DNA of 64,000 nt. It comes from Falciphora oryzae (Eukaryota; Ascomycota; Sordariomycetes; Magnaporthales; Magnaporthaceae). The notes under the pieces were generated by a model. It was not told where the DNA came from. It searched no databases and worked only from the letters and a program-made list of their open reading frames with translations. Positions 53,711 through 63,925 of this stretch are shown piece after piece. The DNA lies in assembly GCA_000733355.1 (NCBI GenBank), contig JNVV01000014.1, positions 186,001-250,000 of the forward strand, written 5' to 3'. The position numbers and the translations under genes were made by a program. Each line of letters starts with the position of its first letter. The stretch's first letter is position 1.

Positions 53711-55189
53711 CAGGCTCGGGGGCCGACGTCTGTTTCATGTTGGGGCGACTTGCCACCCGGGATTGTGTCTTGACGGACGACATTGCTACCCTTTAATTTT
53801 TGCCTTTTTGTGCCACTCCCCGCCTCTCATCCACGCCTCGGGGTGGAACCGGCCCGGTCTTGCCGGGGCCTGCTTGCTTGGCCGGCCCATCCGATTTTTG
53901 TGTCGCATTGATTGCCCGAGGGTTGCGTCAACGGCTCGTCGCGAGCTCCGGATGCTTTCGACGGATCTGCCAGTCGGGTGACAAAAAGTCCCTGGCCGTC
54001 TTTAGTCTTCTCCCACAAACTTTGACGACCTTGGCGATGGTCCGCGCAGCTAAGGGTATCCTGTAATGGTTCTATCGGAAAGATTTGGGTGACACCTTGT
54101 GCCCACCGGCCCCATCTCGAATTCGGCATCTGGTACGCCTGCCTCGAAGGCCTGACTCTTTGCCTTGCAAGTAGCTACAGTTTCCTTTTTTTTCCCTTAT
54201 TTTTTTTTCTGCTTCTATTTCTCTATGTGCTCCTGGTCGCACACGCCGAAAAACAGCCCCCTCACAAGACTGAGTGGGCAGTTCCACGCGGCTGAGAGGA
54301 TCGACGGAGTGTGCCATTTTTAGAGGAGACTAGAGGCTCTGGCAGCGCGCCGGACCCACCATCCCAGTGGGTCTCTACCCCTGAGCCTCCTCGCACCGCC
54401 CAATCTCGGCCACCCGTCCCTGAGACTCAACACCATCGCAAGATTCTCCCCGAGGACTCCGCCATCGGGCGCAAGCAAAGCAGGTGGACCCGCGCGACCC
54501 GGCCGCCGGGACCAGGGCTCCCCCATGTGACAGCCGAAGGAGGCTCCAGAGGACCGTTTCAACACGCTTTGCATCCCATTGTATCGCCGTCTGAAGTTTA
54601 TTCCCCCTCTCACCGGTCCCACAACCACATCAGGCGAGCGCAGCAGGCGAAAGCGAGCTCGTGCCTGAGGCGGTGGCCTTTTTTTCGCCGAGGGAGCCTG
54701 GAGACAATGCGGATCACGCCTCACGTCCCATGCGTCGATCGCTATGCGTTTCCCCTTGCGACATGGAGCGCTGCGTGAAGACAGCGTGGGATGATCCCTG
54801 CGCGCGCCGGGAAGCTTTGCGCCGGATACGCACTGGCGTCACGGAGGATACCGTGCCAGGCCGGCAGGGGCGCTCTGCCTCAGGGAGACAGTACCGCCGC
54901 CCAGAATGGACATAAAGGCTCGTCTTGGCCCAGCTCTCTATGCTTTCTGCATCTTACAGCCGTCAGGAGCTCGCCGGCCTTTCCTCTCACATTCTTTTTT
55001 TACCAGTCACTTTGACGTCACTCTCGTTCACACCATACTCTCCTTTGCGCTTAAAGATCGGCCGCCTTGACACCTTGTCAAGAACAAACATCTCCGACTC
55101 CTTACATCTGCCACACAGATCTCGCCCCATCCTATATCTTCTTGCCGATCAAAGCAGGACTCGTCATCCGATCCAAGACACAAGTAAAA
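53711..55189. other. Intergenic region, promoter of the second LPMO-like gene
   Basis: Several Pro/Ser-rich open frames (for example 54311-54778) lack motifs and are not called. From 54910 the strand becomes C/T-rich, as in fungal leaders. Confidence 0.45.
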
Positions 55190-56050
55190 ATGCAATCCCT
55201 ATCTATCGCAAGTTTCCTCCTCGTCGCCGCCACCGGCGTCTTCGGCCACGGCTCCGTCACCCAGCCGCCGCGGCGCGTCGCAGGCGATGGCTTCAAGCAG
55301 AACTGTGGCGAGCAGATGTTCAACACCGAGAAGAGCGACGCCAACGTCAACATCCAGGGGCTGGCGCAGCAGGCGCCGCGCCAGAACTTCGACGCGTCCA
55401 AGTGCCGGCTCGAGCTGTGCAAGGGCATCCCCTTCTCCGACAACGACAAGTCGGACCGGATCCAGAAGTACTCGCCCGGCCAGCAGGTCGACTTCGTCGT
55501 GGCCATCACGGCGTCGCACTCGGGCATCTGCAACGTCAGCGTCGTCGACACCAGCTCCAACTCCATCATCGGCACGCCCCTGATCGAGTTCGACAACTAC
55601 GCCTCCACCAAGACGGGCGTCGCCAAGAACAACACAAACTTCAGCGTCACCATGCCCCCTAGCCTGCCCGAGAAGTGCGCCACCGCTGGCGCCTGCGTGC
55701 TGCAGTGGTGGTGGGACAGCCCCGTCGAGGCCAAGCAGACGTACATGAGCTGCATCGACTTCACCTTCTCGGGCGCAGGCTCTGGCGCCACCCCTCAGCC
55801 TGCTCCCAGCCGTGGTAACAACAATGCTGGCGCCGGCTCTGGGTCTGGCACTGCTCCCAACCCGGTCTCCAGCGGCGGGGCGAACACTGGTTCCAACCCC
55901 AACACTGGATCCAGCCCCAACAATGGCTCCGGTGCCAGCAATGGTTCGGGGTCGAACGGAGGCTCTGCCGCCAAGACTCCCGGAGCCAACTCAGGCTCCC
56001 GCCCCAATGGCGGCTCCCGTTCCAAGTCGCCAGGGTGCGCTCGAAGGTAG
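55190..56050 (+). CDS. Secreted LPMO-like copper protein (LPMO_10-type fold, possibly AA16)
   Basis: Single exon, 286 aa. The 19-residue signal peptide ends in VFG, leaving His20 (HGSVTQPP) as the mature N-terminus. That residue, with His110 (TASHSG), would form a histidine brace, and Phe191 in CIDFTF sits at the axial position. Further landmarks are CRLELCKGIPFSDN, NVSVVDTSSNSIIG and CVLQWWWDS. The HG-x-V-T-x-PP start resembles chitin-binding type 4/AA10-like folds and the fungal AA16 group of cellulose-active LPMOs; family assignment is from memory and needs a profile search. The domain ends at about residue 196. A 90-residue Gly/Ser/Asn/Pro tail with NTGSNPNTGSS-type imperfect repeats follows, with no CBM. 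It probably acts with AA9 and CDH at the wall. Confidence 0.82.
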   Translation: MQSLSIASFLLVAATGVFGHGSVTQPPRRVAGDGFKQNCGEQMFNTEKSDANVNIQGLAQQAPRQNFDASKCRLELCKGIPFSDNDKSDRIQKYSPGQQVDFVVAITASHSGICNVSVVDTSSNSIIGTPLIEFDNYASTKTGVAKNNTNFSVTMPPSLPEKCATAGACVLQWWWDSPVEAKQTYMSCIDFTFSGAGSGATPQPAPSRGNNNAGAGSGSGTAPNPVSSGGANTGSNPNTGSSPNNGSGASNGSGSNGGSAAKTPGANSGSRPNGGSRSKSPGCARR

Positions 56051-57493
56051 ACGCCTTGTTGTTCCGCTGGCGCCCGGTGCGCAAGTTGTTGGCTGGTTCA
56101 TCGTTAGCTGTACATAGAGATGATCATTCTTGTAAATGAAATTTTTGTTTTAACTTGACCAACTTTGTCGAAGTCAAAAAATGTGAAGCACGAGATGCTG
56201 CTATGCTATGCCCGAGGAATTAATGTACTCTGCCTCGTTCCAGCTGTCCAACGACCCACCTAGACTTAGGTTCTTAGGGTAGCTAAGTAGAAGCAAGGCT
56301 CCCTTTTCCTCTTAAAAGAGCCTGATACCTCTATAGCCGTAGTTCTTGGTCTGCGGTATAGAATGCCTCTAGATGCCGGCCGCATCCTTGGCCAGACCCG
56401 GTGCTTTCGCTGGCGTGTTGTGGTGTCGAGTTGTGATAACATTTGCAGGATCTTTTCGTTGAACTCGAGCCTGATTGTCATGGCTAGTCATCCTTTCTAG
56501 AAGGATACGGGATGTCTCTGCGTGTTATTTATTTCTAACTCCATGTATCTCAGCTCAGCTGTTGCAGGCCGGAGGGGGGTAGCGGCATTCTACCATCTGC
56601 CTCCCCGCTCCAGCCCAGGCCGGGGAAACGTACACCCCTGGCCCTGCAGCCACGCCCCGCGGGACTCTACCGCTTTTGGAGCTTCGCCCTCAACACCCCT
56701 ACGTCACCTCTGCCAATATCAGAGTCTCAAAGAACCCAGAAGAACTGTTCCTGGCCCGCCAGCCCTAGTCCACGTGACTCCTGGAAGACTAGTCTGTTCT
56801 CAACCCACCTCTTTATCAACCTCTTCCCTCCGTCTTCCCAACTCTCTTTCCTCTCCTCCTCCCCCATCTTCCACCACAAAAAAATCCTCCTTCTTCACCC
56901 ACCACTACCACTACCACAATCATCGCGACTCCCAACCACATCTACAGATATCGGCATCGACCATCAAAGCCTCACCGCCGCCTGCTGGGAATCGTCGTGT
57001 AGACTCTTCTGCCTTCGATTCCCAGCAGGGCTCAGCCGCGCCGCGATCCCTCCGGCCCCAGAGGCACCATTCTTTTGCTCATTGGCCTCGCGGCCCTCGC
57101 CTTCTACTTCTTGCTTCGCGCTATCAACCCTCTCCGCGACACTCGCAACAAGCATCCCATCGCCGCGGCAGGGCCAAGAATGGCTTCATCTTGACCTCGT
57201 CGTCAGCTCGGCCACAGTAAGCTAATCCTCTCTTTTGGGTCATTTTCTCTTCGCGCACACATTCCTCTATCTTTACCGACATATCTACCTCACGCATCCA
57301 CCAGCACATCCATTCACGTGTCTAGTACACAATTCCTCCTACATTCAACCCACCCATTCATCCACCCACCTACGTGTACCTCCAACCTCCCCCGCGAATG
57401 ATGATGGAATCTCTTCTTGTGTTATATGTTTCCCTCGTTGTGTGGTACCTGTGCCTTCCCGGCGGGCTCTGCCCCCGGGTTATTTACTGTTAA
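56051..57493. other. Intergenic region with a C/T- and CA-rich leader-like segment
   Basis: From about 56810 to 57000 the strand is rich in CCTCC, CCACCA and CAACCA, like leaders of highly expressed fungal genes. A 40-residue hydrophobic-then-charged frame near 57058-57190 has no start codon. A GTAAGC donor at 57217 follows. It may be the first exon of the spliced locus continuing past the LTR. Confidence 0.35.
57489..57493. repeat. Target-site duplication GTTAA, left copy
   Basis: GTTAA immediately before the LTR, matching 57797-57801 immediately after it. Confidence 0.7.
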
Positions 57494-57796
57494 TGTCGGT
57501 AGGAGTTGGTACTCCTGTTGGCCCCAATGGGGGCCGGGCACGGAGATCTCCCAGGAGTGACGAACACGGATCCTAACGGTTGGTTGGATCCTCTATTGTG
57601 CGCGTGAAGAAGAAAGGGATCTATCTGCTAGAAAGGGAGGGCAACCAAGCCCCTTATATACATTGCCAATCAGGGCTTGGCCCTCCAGGTCACGGGGGCC
57701 CCGTGGGCCCCGGAGGGCCCGGGCCTCCCAAGCCTTCCTGGCTTCCAGATCCCTTTAGTGCATGCGCCGGAATAGTGCTGGAATAATAATCCAACA
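57494..57796 (-). mobile_element. Solo LTR of a retrotransposon, 303 bp
   Basis: The element is bounded by TGTCGG on the left and CCAACA on the right. On the minus strand these read TGTTGG...CCGACA, the TG...CA ends with short inverted repeat expected of an LTR. It is flanked by 5-bp direct repeats GTTAA. On the minus strand a TATATAAG box lies roughly 140 bases from the 5' end, which orients it. There is no internal coding region and no second copy in the window, so this is a solo LTR left by recombination. A GC-rich palindromic patch (GGGCCCC/GGGCCC) lies near 57690-57725. Confidence 0.75.
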
Positions 57797-57801
57797 GTTA
57801 A
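57797..57801. repeat. Target-site duplication GTTAA, right copy
   Basis: Pairs with 57489-57493. A five-base duplication is typical of LTR retrotransposon integration. Confidence 0.7.
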
Positions 57802-59629
57802 AGAGATATCCAATTCCATGCTTTGCTGCCGTTAGAGGCGTAAGCATTCTGACGCACCACCCTACTCCCTTTGATGTCATTGCTATCGTACCCTTCTACC
57901 CGAACCTGCAATAGCCCTTCGTACTAACCCTTGTTTTCCATGCTGAAGAAGGAACAAAGACTTCTTAGCCGCCAAGCCCTCGTATACAGCCTCTACTACC
58001 CCCGTCACACCACTTCGTGGTCAAAGCGTAAGTTCACATTGCCAAGAGCCGTCCACCCTCTCGTTTTGAAATAACATCCCGCTAATAGTATTGATATTTC
58101 AGATGATCTGATTTCCTGTATCTCACACGGGAATGTGGCACCAAGAAGGCCGATGTCAGGCTAGGCTCTGGCATGGCCGTCATGGGCACGGAAGTCAAAG
58201 TAAGTGCGCAACCAGCAGTCAAAACGTTAGCCTGTACCTGGTCCGTCGCCCACTACCTTCTTGAGCCACATGAAACTAATATTTTATTGCTATCTTTATC
58301 TTTACAGGAATACGTCGCACCACAGTCAGAACTAGATCGCCTACATGTTGACACGGCCATGTCTTAGGCGGCATATTATCTCCATCGCATCCTGGCCACG
58401 TCAAACATGCCATTCACCATGTCGGCCAACAAGCTCGACAAGCCCGTCGCTCGACATTGCGTTGAACTCAACATGTACTGATTCCCATCTCTTCTGCCCC
58501 GGACAAAGGGCCCAGACCAAAATAAGAACAAAAGAAACAAAACAAAGACAAAACACAACAGGGCTGGCAGGACCCACTTGATAAACGTTTCCTTTGTCTA
58601 CGCCTTTCATTCGTCATTCTTGGCCAGCCTGGGCAGAAGCGAATGCCGCGCATGTCCTCCACCGTCAGGCGGTGGCCAAGCCTTCGGGTGGGCGCCGTCG
58701 GCCGCTCACATGGGTCGCTGGGAGTATTGTAAATAGCCATGGGCTGGGAGGGCGGGTTGTTTGGCGGCCCATGTGAACGGTTGAAGTCGCTGTTGTGGGC
58801 TCAGGATCACGCGGATCGTTGGTGGTTCGCGCGATCTTGAACCCACGATGGCAACTTCAGCCGTTCATATAGGCAGCCCAGTATTGTAAGTAGGTAGAAA
58901 GAAACATATCCTTGTAAAACTCCTGTGTCCGCTTGCCAGCTTGCCACTTCAATGAAGCTATTAAAAGATACGGACCAAGGTTGTCTGCTGATATATCCGT
59001 CGATCGGTACCCCGAGACAAGCCGCATCAGTTTGAGGCTGCACGACTAGCAACGCCAAAAACACTTGATTAAGCACGCCGCCTACGAGATAAGCCATAGG
59101 CGCGTCCTATCTACGAGCCGCATGCCCACATCTAGGCCGGCACCGCCAGCGCAGATTCTGCGGTACTTTGAGTCCGAGTCGGAGCTGGAGCTGGTTCCAC
59201 TGCCAGGGTCCTGGAGGCGGGTTGAAGCTCGGAACGTGCAAGTGTTTGGGCGGCGCGAGCTGGTGTGAAGCAGTCACGACGAGGCATGGTGGGACGTGGG
59301 CGGGACATAGAGCTCCGACAAGCTCGCCGTCCGGCAGTCACGTGCTCCGGCGCGGAACTGGCCAGGGGTGAGCACGCAGCTTTTGAACTTTTGAAGGATG
59401 CTCCCGCTCGGAGCGTGCCGGTAGCGACAGACATTAGGATCTAAACAGTACGGCCCAGAAAGAGCTATGATTATAGAAAGTAGATAAGCCAAACCTGACC
59501 GCCAGGCGTGCCGCCAATCAACCGTCCCGCGGGACCGGACGAACATTCCCAAAGGCGTGGCGTTCCAATATGGGTATTAGTAGTGCTACGTCCCCCTAAT
59601 ATCCTGTGAAGTGGCTCCCGGATGGTAGG
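57802..59629. other. Spliced-looking locus near 57.9-58.4 kb, then intergenic sequence
   Basis: The first 570 bases contain the strong intron signals described in the next entry. From about 58370 to 59629 no gene is supported; this is the 3' side of the PTH11-like gene. Confidence 0.4.
57940..58164 (+). CDS. Candidate short spliced ORF, 49 aa, beside the solo LTR
   Basis: Two introns here have full signals. One is 58028-58102 (GTAAGT, GCTAAT, TTTCAG), the other 58200-58307 (GTAAGT, ACTAAT, TTTACAG). A perfect TACTAAC near 57921 suggests an acceptor of a third intron whose donor could be the GTAAGC at 57217, with the LTR inside it. Across the first junction one frame from ATG 57940 reads 49 aa and stops at 58162-58164. 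Another frame across the second junction looks equally coding-like (GSGMAVMGTEVK | EYVAPQSELDRL) but meets TGA at the start of its exon. The locus is probably transcribed and spliced. Which frame is used, or whether the gene is dead, is open. Confidence 0.28.
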
Positions 59630-60926
59630 TCAAGCACTGGGAGCTGGGTTGGTCGGCCCAGCGGAGAAGGTCGTGCCCTCTACCTTCTGGTCCGACGGCG
59701 ACGCCTCGGCCTGCTTCTGGGGCTTCTTGGACGCCGGCTGCTTCCACATGGACGAAGCTACGTCGCGGATCAGTGGGCGCATAATGGGGATGGACGTTGC
59801 CATGATGACCACGGCCGTCTCTGCGCCTCCTCAGATGACAAGTTGGGCTCCATTGTCTGAGGGAAATCCCTAGCTTGTTAGTATCTCACAGAGTGGGCCG
59901 TAGCTCCGGGCCGAAGACGGAGAGGAGAAGAGGCGGACGAGCGGTCTACATGAGAAGTCGCCGTAAATCAGCGTGGGGATGTAGGAGCACTTGATGAAGG
60001 TGGCGATGCCAGCACTATACGGGTTCGCCAGGGATGTTAGCGTGGGCTCGGATCGCGCATTGAAGGGCTAGCGAGCTGGACGACCTACAAGATTCCCAGG
60101 TTCATGGCCAGAATGACGGCAATTTTCTCTTGCTGGTTGATCTGGGCATCCTTCAAGACTTTCCACGGGAGTGCGGAGAGGATTAAGTCCATGATCCCCG
60201 AGTACCCTAGAGTTCATCCCTTGGTCAGTTCAGGTGCCCCTAAAATCGTCCAGGGGAGGACAAGAGCATAGCCAACTAACCCCCAACGATAATGCCGTAA
60301 GCGACGTTGATCCTCGGGTCCATACACCTGCCCTCGGCCAAAAAGGGCTTCCACAGCCTCTCGAGCGGGACGCACTGGACCCAGAACAGCAGCGCGCCGG
60401 TGCCGAACAGGAGGTTCATGAGCACGACGTTGACGAGGATGAAGGTGCGGATGCGGCCGCCGCGGGTGAAGCGCAGCAGGGTCAGCGCGAAACCCGTCTT
60501 GCTCCAGGCCTGCCCGGCAATCGAAAAAGTGACGGACACGAGCCCCGCGACGGCCAGGTCGGGTACGGCGCGGCTGTCGACGGCGCGGCTGTGCTTGCCG
60601 TAGCCCAGGTCGACGGCGGCGTGGGTGAAGATGCCGTTGGCCAGCAGCGCGATCCACGCGTTGATAAGCACCCAGTCGTCCCAGTAGAGGCTGCGACGCC
60701 GCCGCCTCATGTCGGTGCCGGCGCGGGTGTCGTCGAGGGCGCTGATGTGCCGCCGCTTCTTCTTGGCGCACAGGCGCAGCGCTAGGAACTGGCCCGAGGC
60801 GGCTACGAGGGCCCATATGCCCGTCTTGACGGCCGGCCCTTCGTCCTCGGTGCTGATGCGCTCGATCTCAAACATGGGTGGCAGGCGAGAGGCCACGTCG
60901 CCGAAGTTGGTGTTGGAGGTGGTCAT
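59630..60926 (-). pseudogene. PTH11-like integral membrane receptor, interrupted by in-frame TGA
   Basis: Fungal seven-helix membrane protein of the PTH11/rhodopsin-domain class. Minus-strand exons are 60926-60281, 60206-60089, 60014-59950 and 59856-59630. The introns are 74, 74 and 93 nt in phases 1, 2 and 1, with the last donor the weak GTAGAC. The joined frame is 351 codons and shows the family run: DDWVLINAW, LRFTRGGRIRTF, NVAYGIIVGGYSGIMD, ALPW and KCSYIPTLIYGDFS. Then come NGAQLVI-stop-GGAE and VVIMATSIPIMRPL. The stop (TGA, 59833-59831) falls exactly where the family has Trp (IW..AE), so TGG to TGA is the simplest reading. The product would end at 284 aa, losing the last helix and tail. 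Alternatives are sequencing error, readthrough or an unrecognised splice form. Confidence 0.8.
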
Positions 60927-62012
60927 GAGGAGGCCGGCGAGGGGGATCGCGGCCGCGGTCGCCGAGCTTGGTCCGTCGTTGCCTGAGCTGGGGGATGAGG
61001 CGCTGGATCGGGTCGAGGGCCTCCATGGCGACGAAGGCGGAAGACTTGCGGTGGGGCGGGCGGTTCAGGGTTTCGGCTGATGCCAGAGGGGTTTGCCATC
61101 GGCTGCTCGCGCCGGGTAGTGAGTGTAGTCGGAGGATGTAGTGCAACCGACAGAAACGAGGGTGGACGTGGCAGAAAACCCGTCAAGGGAAGAATGGCCA
61201 AAGAGAGTAGTGGAAAGGAAGAGCCGACAGATAAAACCGCGCGGTAAACAAGAGAAGGACGGGCAACTGCAAGTGGAAGATGAAGAAGCAAAAAAAAAAA
61301 AAAAAAAACCCCTGGAAGCGCGTGTGGAGCGGCAAGAAGGCGTGGTCAAGTATCCATTGCGATCCATGGCATCGATGGCGCCGCAGTCGAGATATGCGGG
61401 GATTTGCGGGGGCTAAAGCGTGCTGTCACAGATCGTGAAGGGCAGAAAACCTGGGGTAGCCTAGTGTGTCGGGCGGCACAGATCGCTCGTCGTTGGAGAG
61501 GGAGTGAGAGAGACGGGCATTGATGTGACGACGCGGTGAGGCGATGGAGCAGAACCCTGATCGACAAGCCCGCACGATTTCGAAGAGTGGGAGGATACAG
61601 GGCATCAAACAGAGCTTCGACAAGTGCTTCACTTTCCTCATGCACGCCGTCCTTCCAGCTTCTAGAGGGACTCGGCGTTTATTTCTCCACCGCCCGTCCG
61701 CCACGCAGAGCCGCAACGGAACACGACCTGCAAGCAACCATCCAACCTTGGCTGTCCGGGTTTTGTATCTGCAGGGCCGGCAATCACCTTCCCGGGAACG
61801 GAACCAGCCAACGGTCCAGACCAAATGCACCATGCGCGCTGCTTCCCGTCTTCCTGTCTCATGCCCAAAGGTCCAATCCAGGGGCCGGACAGATCTAGCC
61901 GTGGGCCAGCAGAGGACCAGTCTCCGAGACACGAGAAAGGGAGAGACTGGATCGAAGAAAGTCCGATTGAGTGCGAGAAGACGCAGAAATCCACCAAACT
62001 AACTGCCAACAT
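60927..62012. other. Intergenic region upstream of the PTH11-like gene
   Basis: Contains an A19 tract (61290-61308). Lies between the PTH11-like start and the SDR 3' end. No gene is supported. Confidence 0.5.
61290..61308. repeat. Poly-A tract, 19 bases
   Basis: A19 about 365 bases upstream of the PTH11-like start codon (T-rich on that gene's strand). Confidence 0.9.
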
Positions 62013-63180
62013 CTACCACGCAGTATGACCGCCATCAATGACGATATTCGACCCCGTCACGAAGCTGCTGGCGTTGCTTAGCAGGAACAGCACCGCGCCC
62101 TTGAACTCCTCCGGCTCGGCCAGGCGGCCCATCATGTTCTCGGCCTCCCACGTCTCCCGCAAGCCCGGCACCTCCTCAAAGTTCTTCCGCACCATGGGCG
62201 TCAGTATGTGTCCCGGGCTGATACAGTTAACCCTGACGCCGCTGTCCCGCGTCCACTCCATGGCAAGGTTGCGCGCCAGCTGGATGACGGCCGCCTTGCT
62301 CGAGTTGTACACGCACGACTCGAGCCCCTTGTTGGCCACGAGCCCGGACATGCTCGCCACAAAACAAATAGAGCCCCCCTCCCCGCTCCTCATCATCTGC
62401 CGCGCCGCCGCCTTGGCCGTCGTCAAGACCCCTGTGTAGTTGATGGCCAGCATGCGCGCCGCGTCCGCCTCGTCGTAGTCCAGAGCGGGGGAGAGGTGCT
62501 GCACGCCCGCGGCCGCCACCGCCCCGTCCAGCCGGCCCCCGTTCTCATCCGCGATGGCCGCCATGAGCGCCTCGGTGCCGGGTGCGTCCGTCACGTCCTG
62601 CTGCCGGTACGACAACGAGCCGCCCCACTCGGGCACCACGCGCCGCTGCGCCTCGGCCCAGTCGTCGCCCTCGGGCTGGGCCGCGCGGTCGAGGCAGTAG
62701 ACTGAATCCTCATGTGGTTAATCGCCTAGCTCTCTTGATGCGAAGGGACATGTATCTTAGTCGTAAATAACACTCACCCTTCCCTCCCGCCTCGACGAGC
62801 CCCTCGGCCATCGACAGGCCCAGGCCTCGCGCGCCGCCCGTGACCACAATGACCTTGCCCGCGAGGTTGAGGTCCGCGAACTGCTTCCTCCCGGCCTTGG
62901 CGGCCTTGGCGTCCTTGGGCGCCCTCGGGGGCGTCGGATCGTTTGCCGGGTTATGCTGGTCGTCTGGTTTGCTGTTCGTCCCGCTTGAGCGATCCCGGAC
63001 GCCGCCACCCTGCCAGGCTGTGTGGAACTCTTTCCACGCAATCATCGTTGATATTGTGTATAGGGATGGCTTCGCCGAGTACCTGGTTACGCACGCTGTC
63101 GTCGAAAGGCATCGTTTTATCCGGCCTGCGGGCCAGTGCCTCCAGAACGCGTGCGTGGCCATTGTCGACGCTGCCGACAT
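62013..63180 (-). CDS. Short-chain dehydrogenase/reductase with N-terminal presequence-like extension
   Basis: Exons 63180-62778 and 62701-62013 flank a 76-nt intron (GTGAGT...TTCAG, phase 1), giving 363 aa. The SDR core starts near residue 104 with TGGARGLG (114-121). The catalytic Ser253 is in SMSG, with Tyr266 and Lys270 in YNSSK, and the chain ends DGGHTAW. This resembles fungal polyol/xylulose-type reductases (D-arabinitol or mannitol dehydrogenase-like). The first 50 residues are rich in Arg, Ser, Thr and hydrophobics with no Asp or Glu until about residue 51, consistent with mitochondrial targeting. A polar linker with NPANDPTPP follows. A second ATG (63162) would shorten the leader by six residues. 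Substrate undetermined. Confidence 0.88.
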
Positions 63181-63925
63181 CGTGTGTGGATATGCGTCCT
63201 TGGAGTCAGAATGTGGTTATAATGACTCAATGCGAATTATTTGTTGAATGTATTTTCAGCTGCTGCCCCTTTTCCCAGTGGACTCCCTGTCAAAGCCGGG
63301 AGACGTCAAGGTTACGAGGGCCTCCTCCTGGTCCATCGCCCGCGGAGCCTTGGTATTTGAACAAACGGCCTCTATTCCATGAGATGGCAAATGCCAAGAC
63401 TTTTCGTCATGGTCTCGGGGTTCACGTGGTTTGACGGCCACGGCCAAGCCGGGACACCTGCATCCTCGGCGCCCATTCCTTCTGTCGAGCTGGGATATTG
63501 AACCCGAAAGGCTGGCAGGGCTTGCAGGGATTGACATGCACCAAGAAAAGCCGCAAAGCTGCTGATTGTCGATCGCTTGCCCTCGAACCAACAGCTGTAT
63601 GCTTACGTGATCCTGCGCCGTACTAAATGTTCCGAGGGGCGGACGGGGTATTGCCCTTCCCGCCTTGGATGTGGAGGACGCGAATGCTCGGTGAGGCCGG
63701 CAGCGACGGGAGTGGATGGAGGTGGCCGAGACGGGTCTTTGACGTCATAGATTCCACGAGCTCTCCCTGATGACCACTGTCGTGTAACTGATAAATAGCT
63801 GGCTCAAGTGTGTAGGGATTCTGGAAGACGATTTAATTCCAGAGAAAAAGTTCCGTTACATCAAGTGGTGGCTGAGATATATCTTTATGTACAACATGAC
63901 CTGACGAGTCTGTCAGGGCACCTAT
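63181..63925. other. Intergenic region, SDR promoter
   Basis: Upstream of the SDR start and downstream of the edge gene. No gene is supported. Confidence 0.5.

Noticed and set aside
54311..54778. A 155-codon Pro/Ser-rich open frame
   Set aside because: Low-complexity composition only; no start context or conserved motif.
59831..59833. Repeat-induced point mutation as the cause of the TGA
   Set aside because: The change inferred on the opposite strand is C to T in a CpC context, not the CpA context typical of RIP, and neighbouring sequence is not RIP-biased.
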